Positions 1 through 5,405 of a DNA stretch of 5,405 nucleotides are shown here, piece after piece (positions within the stretch are counted from its first letter, which is position 1; every line of letters starts with the position of its first letter). A program made the translations under genes and the position numbers. Origin of the DNA: a bacterium (GTDB lineage: Bacteria > Verrucomicrobiota > Verrucomicrobiia > Limisphaerales > UBA11358). The stretch lies in NCBI GenBank assembly GCA_021781185.1, contig JAJXXI010000440.1, forward strand, positions 1-5,405, given 5' to 3'. The notes below the pieces were generated by a model that was given only the letters and a program-made list of their open reading frames with translations, did not search any database and was not told the DNA's origin.

Positions 1-1
1 G

Positions 2-1090
2 GAAGTCGCCGGGATCACTCTTCCCGTGATTCAGGAAACCACCGCCTTCATCGCCGGCGCGATGTTGTTCGCCACGTTGATCGGCTCGCTTTCCTTTTCC
101 GGCAGCATCATCGCGTATTTGAAACTGGAGGGGAAATTCGAGAAACCGCACACGTTTCCCGGCCAGAACGTTCTGAACGGCCTTATCCTGCTCGTCATCC
201 TTTGCCTGTGCGTCTGGCTGACGGTGAATTCCTCCGGCGGCCATATGACCACCGCGTTCCTCATCCTGTTCGCCCTCGCGCTGTTCTTTGGCGTGGCGAT
301 GGTCCTGCCGATTGGCGGCGCGGACATGCCGGTCGTCATCTCCCTGCTCAACTCTTTCACCGGCCTCGCAGTCGCGGCGGACGGCTTTGCCATCAACAAT
401 CTCGCGATGGTCGTGGCGGGCACGCTCGTTGGGTCCTCTGGCACGCTGCTCACGCTGCTCATGTGCAAGGCGATGAACCGTCCCGTCACCAACGTGCTGT
501 TTGGGGCGTTCGGCTCGCACAGCGGCGGAGCCAAAGCGGACGCGGCGGGAATTGCCGGGACGGTCAAACCCATCCAGGCCGATGAAGTCGCGCTGCTCCT
601 GGCCTATGCGCAGCGGGTGGTGATTGTTCCCGGCTACGGCATGGCGGTGGCGCAGGCGCAGCATCAGGTGCGTGAACTTTCCGATGAACTGGGCGAACGC
701 GGCGTGGAAGTGCAGTTTGCCATTCATCCGGTTGCCGGCCGCATGCCGGGGCACATGAACGTGCTGCTCGCCGAGGCGAATGTTTCCTACGACCAGCTCA
801 TCGAAATGGAGCAGATCAATCCCTCCATGGACCGCGTGGACGTCTGTCTTGTCATCGGTGCCAACGACGTGGTGAACCCCGCCGCGCGCGAGGAAAAATC
901 CAGCCCGATTTACGGCATGCCGATTATCGAGGCCGATCGCAGCAAAACCGTCATCGTGATGAAGCGCTCCATGGCCGCCGGTTTTGCCGGCATTGAGAAC
1001 CATCTGTTTTACAAGGACAACACCCGCATGTTGTTCGGCGACGCGAAAGCCTCGCTCAACGCGCTGGTCGCGGCGGTGAAGGCGGGTTGA
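2..1090 (+). CDS. pntB: NAD(P) transhydrogenase subunit beta (PntB), 5'-truncated by window edge
   Basis: PntB is the inner-membrane beta subunit of the proton-translocating transhydrogenase, which uses the proton gradient to transfer hydride from NADH to NADP+. The reading frame is open from base 2, so the GTG at 26 is internal rather than the start. About 362 residues are visible against roughly 460 in E. coli PntB, so about 100-120 N-terminal residues lie outside. Hydrophobic membrane segments fill the first half. The membrane motif GGADMPVV, with the conserved Asp, is at about 317-340, followed by GTLVGSSG and CKAMNRP. The soluble NADP(H)-binding domain III begins near 570. It carries VPGYGMAVAQAQ (about 626-661), HPVAGRMPGHMNVLLAEA, the nucleotide-binding IGAND (854-868) and the C-terminal KRSMAAGFAG/LFGDAKAS signature. 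All key motifs are intact. pntA would be expected upstream, outside the window. Identification is very secure. Confidence 0.97.
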   Translation, partial: EVAGITLPVIQETTAFIAGAMLFATLIGSLSFSGSIIAYLKLEGKFEKPHTFPGQNVLNGLILLVILCLCVWLTVNSSGGHMTTAFLILFALALFFGVAMVLPIGGADMPVVISLLNSFTGLAVAADGFAINNLAMVVAGTLVGSSGTLLTLLMCKAMNRPVTNVLFGAFGSHSGGAKADAAGIAGTVKPIQADEVALLLAYAQRVVIVPGYGMAVAQAQHQVRELSDELGERGVEVQFAIHPVAGRMPGHMNVLLAEANVSYDQLIEMEQINPSMDRVDVCLVIGANDVVNPAAREEKSSPIYGMPIIEADRSKTVIVMKRSMAAGFAGIENHLFYKDNTRMLFGDAKASLNALVAAVKAG

Positions 1091-1097
1091 TCCCGCC
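1081..1097 (+). terminator. Stem-loop spanning the pntB stop codon
   Basis: GGCGGG (1081-1086) and CCCGCC (1092-1097) form a perfect six-pair GC stem around a five-base loop that contains the TGA stop (1088-1090). No run of T follows, so it is a weak candidate for an intrinsic terminator. It could instead act in mRNA 3'-end stability, or simply be chance in GC-rich DNA. Confidence 0.25.
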
Positions 1098-1134
1098 GGT
1101 TTGCAGTCCGTCCCGCAAAAGGATAATTTGCCTC

Positions 1135-1500
1135 ATGTTTCTTGCCACCTCGAACCAGGCCAAACAATTGCTTTGTCTGACTTACGCCAGCCGGGTTTCG
1201 CCTGAGGAACTCCAGCGCGGGCACGAAGACGTCAGGGTCCTGCTCGCCGGGCTGTCGCCGGGTTTCCGCCTGCTGGTGGATTTGAGCCAGGTGGAATCCA
1301 TTGATCTGGACTGCGCGCCGGAGATTGGCCGCTTGATGGACATGACGGACCAGGCCGGCGTGGGGCTTGTCGTGCGCGTGATTCCCGATCCGGACAAGGA
1401 CATCGGCATGAACATCCTGGCCGTGTTTCATTACCCGCACCATCCGCGGATAGTCACGTGTGACAATCTGACGGAAGCGATGCGGGCTCTTTGGCTTTGA
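1135..1500 (+). CDS. Small STAS/SpoIIAA-like domain protein (hypothetical)
   Basis: A 121-residue soluble protein starting at ATG 1135. A purine-rich AAAGGA at 1117-1122 sits about 12 bases upstream; a TTG at 1087 would overlap the pntB stop and is less likely. The fold reads like a STAS or SpoIIAA-like single domain: a short N-terminal region, helix SPEELQRGHEDVRVLLAGL (about residues 22-40), strand FRLLVDLSQVESI (44-56), helix APEIGRLMDMTDQAG (61-75), strand VGLVVRVIP (76-84), and a final strand and helix IVTCDNLTEAMRAL (106-119). STAS proteins act as anti-sigma-factor antagonists or as regulatory domains. The usual Asp-Ser-Ser-Gly phospho-site after the central strand is not present: the matching segment reads Asp57-Leu-Asp-Cys60, so a classical kinase-controlled switch is doubtful. 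No signal peptide or membrane segment is visible. Family assignment is from pattern recognition only; a diverged hypothetical protein is the alternative. Confidence 0.7.
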   Translation: MFLATSNQAKQLLCLTYASRVSPEELQRGHEDVRVLLAGLSPGFRLLVDLSQVESIDLDCAPEIGRLMDMTDQAGVGLVVRVIPDPDKDIGMNILAVFHYPHHPRIVTCDNLTEAMRALWL

Positions 1501-1676
1501 GGCAGGAACCGGGCGAGTGCCGCCGCACGTAAAACAGTTCATCTTGCTGCTGCCGAAAAAATGTTTTGAAGTCATGTCCACGCCATCCGAAGCCAAGATT
1601 TGCTTGCTCTTTGGCAGGACAAGGCTGGTTAGAGATTGCGACAGCGATGAAGATGTGGGGGCAATCCACTTTTTAT
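1501..1676. other. Non-coding gap upstream of trpB2
   Basis: This stretch separates the STAS-like gene from trpB2. I see no convincing -35/-10 pair and no Trp-codon leader peptide. It contains an imperfect stem-loop (1592-1615) and a 10-base direct repeat shared with the end of the preceding gene. A trpB2 promoter probably lies here because the gap is long compared with the downstream gene spacing, but the sequence does not identify it. Confidence 0.4.
1592..1615 (+). promoter_or_regulatory. Imperfect stem-loop in the trpB2 5' region
   Basis: GCCAAGA (1592-1598) pairs with TCTTTGGC (1608-1615) with one bulged T, around a nine-base loop. A possible outer extension pairs TGTCC (1575-1579) with GGACA (1617-1621). 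No T tract follows, so it is not a standard terminator. A regulatory role is speculative. Confidence 0.2.
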
Positions 1677-2984
1677 ATGAGCCAGAAAACCCGCTTCGAT
1701 CTGGAGCAGGCCGACATTCCGTCCGCCTGGTATAACCTCAACGCCGATTTTCCCGAGCCGCTGCCGCCGCCACTGCATCCGGGCACGAAGGAGCCCATGC
1801 CGCCGGACGCATTGGAGGCCATTTTCCCGCGCAATCTCATCGAGCAGGAAATCAGCACCGAAAAGTTCATCGAAATTCCTGACCCGGTCCGCGAGATCTA
1901 TGCGCTGTGGCGGCCCACGCCCTTGCTGCGCGCTGTGCGGCTGGAAAAGGCTCTCAACACGCCGGCACACATCTATTACAAATACGAGGGTGCCAGCCCC
2001 GCCGGCAGCCACAAAGTCAACACCTCCGTGCCGCAGGCGTATTACAACAAGGTCGCCGGCACCAGGCGGCTCGCCACGGAAACCGGTGCGGGCCAGTGGG
2101 GCGCGTCGCTGGCGTTCGCGTGCAGCCTGATCGGGTTGGAATGCAATGTCTATATGGTGAAGGTCAGCTACGACCAGAAGCCGTATCGCCGGATGCTGAT
2201 GCACACCTGGGGCGCGACCGTTCATGCGAGTCCGAGCAACTTGACCGAATACGGCCGCAAGCTGCTTGCGGAAGATCCGCAATGTTCCGGCAGCCTCGGG
2301 ATCGCCATCAGCGAGGCCATCGAGGACACCGTTAAAACGCCGGGCACCAAATATTCGCTTGGCAGCGTGCTGAATCACGTCTGCCATCACCAGACCGTCA
2401 TCGGCGAGGAAACCATCAAGCAGCTGGAAAAAGCCGGCGAGGAACCGGACGTGATTGTCGGCTGTTGCGGCGGCGGCAGCAATTTCGCCGGGCTGGCCTT
2501 CCCGTTCATGCGTCAAAAAATCCGCGACGGGAAAAAATATCGCATCGTCGGCGTCGAGCCTTCAGCCTGCCCGACGTTGACGGAGGGCGAACTGCGCTAT
2601 GATTTCGGCGACACGGCGGAAACCACGCCGCTGCTGAAGATGTTCACGCTCGGCCACAAGTTCATGCCCCCTAGCATCCATTCGGGCGGATTGCGCTATC
2701 ACGGCATGTCGCCGATGGTCAGCCACGCATTGAAACTCGGGCTCATGGAAGCCAAGGCGTATCACCAGACAAAGGTGTTCGAGGCGGCAATCCTGTTTGC
2801 CCGCAAGGAAGGCATCGTGCCCGCGCCGGAATCGTCACACGCCATCGCCGCCGTGGTGGACGAAGCCATCCAGGCCCGCGAGGAAGGCAAGAAGCGCGTG
2901 TTGCTGTTCAATCTCTCCGGCCACGGCCTGCTCGACTTGAGTTCGTTTGAAAGTTATCTGCACGGAAAAGTTCAGGACGTCTGA
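1677..2984 (+). CDS. trpB2: Tryptophan synthase beta chain, TrpB2 (long-form, TrpB-like) type
   Basis: A cytoplasmic PLP enzyme that condenses indole and L-serine to L-tryptophan. The 435-residue length and N-terminal signature IPSAWYN...[14 protein letters not shown] are those of the TrpB2 branch rather than canonical TrpB1. Residues numbered from ATG 1677: substrate-pocket WRPTPL at about 79-84, PLP Schiff-base Lys113 in GSHKVNT, catalytic Glu135 in [12 protein letters not shown]-phosphate loop CGGGSN at 264-269, the TrpB2-like [17 protein letters not shown] segment at about 235-251, PESSHA at 384-389 and NLSGHG at 412-417. All catalytic elements are present, so it should be active. The frame is open upstream to 1566, with ATGs at 1647 and 1653, but family N-termini fit 1677; no strong ribosome-binding site decides it. 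Known TrpB2 proteins either pair with TrpA or work alone in indole salvage or serine deamination; which applies here is not visible. The barrel gene follows after 18 bases, suggesting co-transcription. Confidence 0.94.
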   Translation: MSQKTRFDLEQADIPSAWYNLNADFPEPLPPPLHPGTKEPMPPDALEAIFPRNLIEQEISTEKFIEIPDPVREIYALWRPTPLLRAVRLEKALNTPAHIYYKYEGASPAGSHKVNTSVPQAYYNKVAGTRRLATETGAGQWGASLAFACSLIGLECNVYMVKVSYDQKPYRRMLMHTWGATVHASPSNLTEYGRKLLAEDPQCSGSLGIAISEAIEDTVKTPGTKYSLGSVLNHVCHHQTVIGEETIKQLEKAGEEPDVIVGCCGGGSNFAGLAFPFMRQKIRDGKKYRIVGVEPSACPTLTEGELRYDFGDTAETTPLLKMFTLGHKFMPPSIHSGGLRYHGMSPMVSHALKLGLMEAKAYHQTKVFEAAILFARKEGIVPAPESSHAIAAVVDEAIQAREEGKKRVLLFNLSGHGLLDLSSFESYLHGKVQDV

Positions 2985-2985
2985 A
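2971..2985 (+). other. Short inverted repeat over the trpB2 stop codon
   Basis: TTCAG (2971-2975) and CTGAA (2981-2985) form a five-pair stem that includes the TGA stop, around GACGT. There is no T tract. It may be a minor mRNA structure at the trpB2/barrel-gene junction or chance. Confidence 0.15.
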
Positions 2986-3002
2986 AACGAACTCATCAAC
3001 CC

Positions 3003-3893
3003 ATGAAAAACAACTTCATTCGCTTAATTCTGGGTCTTGGTCTCGTCAGCTTGGCCACTTCCGTTCAGGCCCAGCCCAGCGCACATTATGTGCCGGGGGT
3101 GGAAGGCATCAAGGCCGCCACCCTGCCGCCGCCCGGTTGGTATGTGCGCGACTACAACGTGGCTTATTATGCCACGAGGCTGAACGACGAGAATGGCCAC
3201 CGGTCCGGCCCGCCGAATTTTGAGGCTTTCACCTACGCGAACGTTCCCCGTGTGATCTGGATTTCCGATGCCAAACTGCTGGGAGCCTGCGTCGGGGTGG
3301 ATGCGCTTTTGCCGTTGGTTTACCAAAACGTGCGTGCTGGCGGTTATGTTGGGGGGTCATTTGGCATTGGTGATTTGTTCGCCGAATCCACCCTGTCGTG
3401 GCATCTCCGACGGTTCGATTTTTCCACTAGCCTTGGTTTGTGGATGCCGACCGGCGATTCCGGGCTGCCGCCCACGACGCGCGCCGGGCTGGGGTATTGG
3501 ACGCCCATGCTCACCGCCGGGTCAACGTGGTATGCAGACGACGCCAAGACTTGGGCCGTCTCTGCGCTGTGCCGCTACGAAATTAATACCGAGCAGCGCA
3601 ACACACACACGACCACGGGCAATGTCCTTACGCTGGAATGGGGCGTGAGCAAGACGCTGGAGAAAGTATTTGATCTCGGTGTGGTGGGTTATTACCAGCA
3701 GAAGGTCACCGGCGACAGCGGCAACGCCATGTATGCCCGGCCGCACGACCGCGTGGCCGCCGTCGGCCCGGAAATCAGTGTGGCGTTTCCGAAGCCCATG
3801 CTGTTCGTTTCCTTTCGTTACCTGAACGAATTCTTGGCGGAAAACCGCGCCGAGGGACATACCTTCAGTCTTACGTTCACCAAACGGTTCTGA
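3003..3893 (+). CDS. SphA-like outer-membrane beta-barrel protein (phenol meta-pathway family)
   Basis: A 296-residue exported protein. Residues 1-23 are a clear Sec signal peptide: Lys/Asn/Arg start, hydrophobic LILGLGLVSLA core, and cleavage after VQA just before QPS. The mature N-terminus HYVPGVEGIKAATLPPPGWYVRDYN is typical of the SphA / 'MetA-pathway of phenol degradation' family (Pfam Phenol_MetA_deg). The remainder alternates short aromatic-rich strands with polar turns, including YANVPRVIWISDAKLLGA, GGYVGGSFGIGDLF, SLGLWMPTGD and TLEWGVSKTL. It ends in FTKRF with a terminal Phe, as expected for BAM-assembled outer-membrane barrels. Family members are suspected porins or transporters for hydrophobic or aromatic compounds, but the substrate is largely unproven. 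The gene starts 18 bases after trpB2 and has no clear Shine-Dalgarno. Its position between two trpB genes raises the untested idea of indole or aromatic uptake. Class assignment is good; function is uncertain. Confidence 0.85.
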   Translation: MKNNFIRLILGLGLVSLATSVQAQPSAHYVPGVEGIKAATLPPPGWYVRDYNVAYYATRLNDENGHRSGPPNFEAFTYANVPRVIWISDAKLLGACVGVDALLPLVYQNVRAGGYVGGSFGIGDLFAESTLSWHLRRFDFSTSLGLWMPTGDSGLPPTTRAGLGYWTPMLTAGSTWYADDAKTWAVSALCRYEINTEQRNTHTTTGNVLTLEWGVSKTLEKVFDLGVVGYYQQKVTGDSGNAMYARPHDRVAAVGPEISVAFPKPMLFVSFRYLNEFLAENRAEGHTFSLTFTKRF

Positions 3894-3915
3894 TTTTCGC
3901 TCCGGCATTTCTGCG

Positions 3916-3942
3916 GCGCAACGGATAACAATTCCTTTGCGC
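3916..3942 (+). promoter_or_regulatory. Stem-loop / palindrome upstream of trpB1
   Basis: GCGCAACGGA (3916-3925) pairs with TCCTTTGCGC (3933-3942) at nine of ten positions; the single mismatch is C3922 against T3936, and the loop is TAACAAT (3926-3932). It lies in the 78-base gap before trpB1, about 30 bases from the start codon. No T tract directly follows, so a simple terminator is unlikely. It could be a DNA operator palindrome or an RNA leader hairpin. Confidence 0.4.
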
Positions 3943-3952
3943 GGTTCGCTCC

Positions 3953-3970
3953 TTTGCATGAAAATGCAAG
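3953..3970 (+). promoter_or_regulatory. GAAA-tetraloop hairpin abutting the trpB1 start codon
   Basis: TTGCAT (3954-3959) and ATGCAA (3964-3969) form a perfect six-pair stem closed by a GAAA (GNRA-type) tetraloop at 3960-3963, with a possible extra T3953-G3970 wobble pair. It ends one base before the ATG at 3972 and fills the place where a Shine-Dalgarno would lie; none is seen. A role in controlling trpB1 translation initiation is inferred, not shown. Confidence 0.4.
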
Positions 3971-3971
3971 C

Positions 3972-5186
<1,215 letters not shown>

Positions 5187-5211
5187 ATGATGGATTAACA
5201 GCTACTGAATT

Positions 5212-5337
5212 ATGGCAACCGAGGTTATTCAAATTGACGACACGCAAGCGCAACTCATTTTAGACTTCGAAGAAGGCCACTTAATTATCAGGAGACGATC
5301 TATCAGGATGGCTGCATCTGGTTTGTGCTTTCGGTGA
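5212..5337 (+). pseudogene. Small ORF, possible N-terminal remnant of an interrupted gene
   Basis: A 41-codon ORF from ATG 5212, 25 bases after trpB1. Its first about 24 residues, ending DFEEGHL, look like ordinary coding sequence and recall the N-terminus of AlbA_2/Schlafen-type ATP-binding proteins, in which an 'EEGHF-D-K' block occurs; this recall is from memory and weak. After about 5283 the frame turns into arginine-rich sequence and stops at 5335, while a different frame takes over with transposase-like sequence. That suggests a gene cut by an insertion or recombination, or a frameshift within a single transposase gene. No ribosome-binding site is visible. The AT-rich composition differs from trpB1. 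Confidence 0.3.
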
Positions 5338-5405
5338 AGCCGGACTGGATTGGGTGTCCGGCGTGTGGCGGCCAGGACATCGTCCGCAAGGGGCGGCGGT
5401 TCCGG
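5286..5405 (+). CDS. Probable ISL3-family transposase, N-terminal fragment cut by window edge
   Basis: About 40 residues are visible, in the frame ending at 5405. They run from YQETIYQDGCIWFVLSVKP into the zinc-ribbon half CPACGGQDIVRKGRRFR, with Cys24 and Cys27. This layout (short strand-rich lead, CPxCG, basic R-KG-R-R) is typical of the ISL3 family N-terminal zinc-binding region that precedes the DNA-binding and DDE domains. The frame is open back to 5238 but contains no ATG, GTG or TTG before the similarity, so the usual start and first 15 or so residues are missing or sit in another frame. No terminal inverted repeat could be recognised. It may be a damaged copy or a frameshifted one; the rest lies beyond the window. 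Other zinc-ribbon proteins are the alternative. Confidence 0.55.

Noticed and set aside
1566..1676. Upstream part of the trpB2 frame with two Trp codons, considered as a Trp-responsive leader peptide.
   Set aside because: It is in frame and continuous with trpB2 with no stop, the Trp codons are not adjacent, and no terminator/antiterminator pair is visible.
1629..2516. Long open frame of 295 codons on the minus strand opposite trpB2.
   Set aside because: Same explanation: low-complexity antisense translation of a well-supported gene.
3600..3610. Five-unit CA repeat inside the barrel gene, considered as a phase-variation tract.
   Set aside because: It is too short for likely slippage, and the frame runs intact through it to a normal barrel C-terminus.
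3922..3933. Exact match to part of the lac operator (CGGATAACAATT).
   Set aside because: Only one half is present; the matching left half is absent and the context has no lac genes. The bases are better explained as the loop and inner arm of the 3916-3942 stem-loop.

Overview
The window looks like a chromosomal segment of a GC-rich Gram-negative bacterium. A Verrucomicrobiota-type genome (Pedosphaera/Limisphaerales-like) is my best guess. This rests on overall protein style, a SphA-like outer-membrane barrel protein, and the near absence of Shine-Dalgarno sequences in front of good genes; it is an inference, not a placement. Every convincing gene lies on the + strand.

Layout. Positions 2-1090 hold the C-terminal three quarters of PntB, the beta subunit of the proton-translocating NAD(P) transhydrogenase; its 5' end lies outside the window. 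Positions 1135-1500 hold a small STAS/SpoIIAA-like protein. Positions 1501-1676 are non-coding, with a weak stem-loop and a short imperfect direct repeat. Positions 1677-2984 encode a TrpB2-type (long-form) tryptophan synthase beta chain. After 18 bases comes a secreted outer-membrane beta-barrel protein of the SphA / phenol meta-pathway family (3003-3893). A 78-base gap with two tandem stem-loops then leads into a second, canonical TrpB1 gene (3972-5186). From 5187 to the right edge, base composition drops in GC and then rises again. This stretch holds the start of an unrelated small ORF (5212-5337) overlapping the N-terminal part of a probable ISL3-family transposase (5286-5405), cut by the window edge.

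How the parts fit. TrpB1 condenses indole with serine and normally pairs with TrpA. TrpB2 enzymes can work alone in indole salvage or serine turnover. Having both paralogues in about 3.5 kb with a barrel protein between them is the notable arrangement; the close spacing of trpB2 and the barrel gene suggests co-transcription. No trpA follows trpB1 here; an insertion-like junction occupies the place where trpA is often found. PntB supplies NADPH and is probably an unrelated neighbour.

I did not find a convincing new system. The best leads are the trpB2-barrel-trpB1 cluster, the paired hairpins before trpB1, and the mosaic junction at the right edge.
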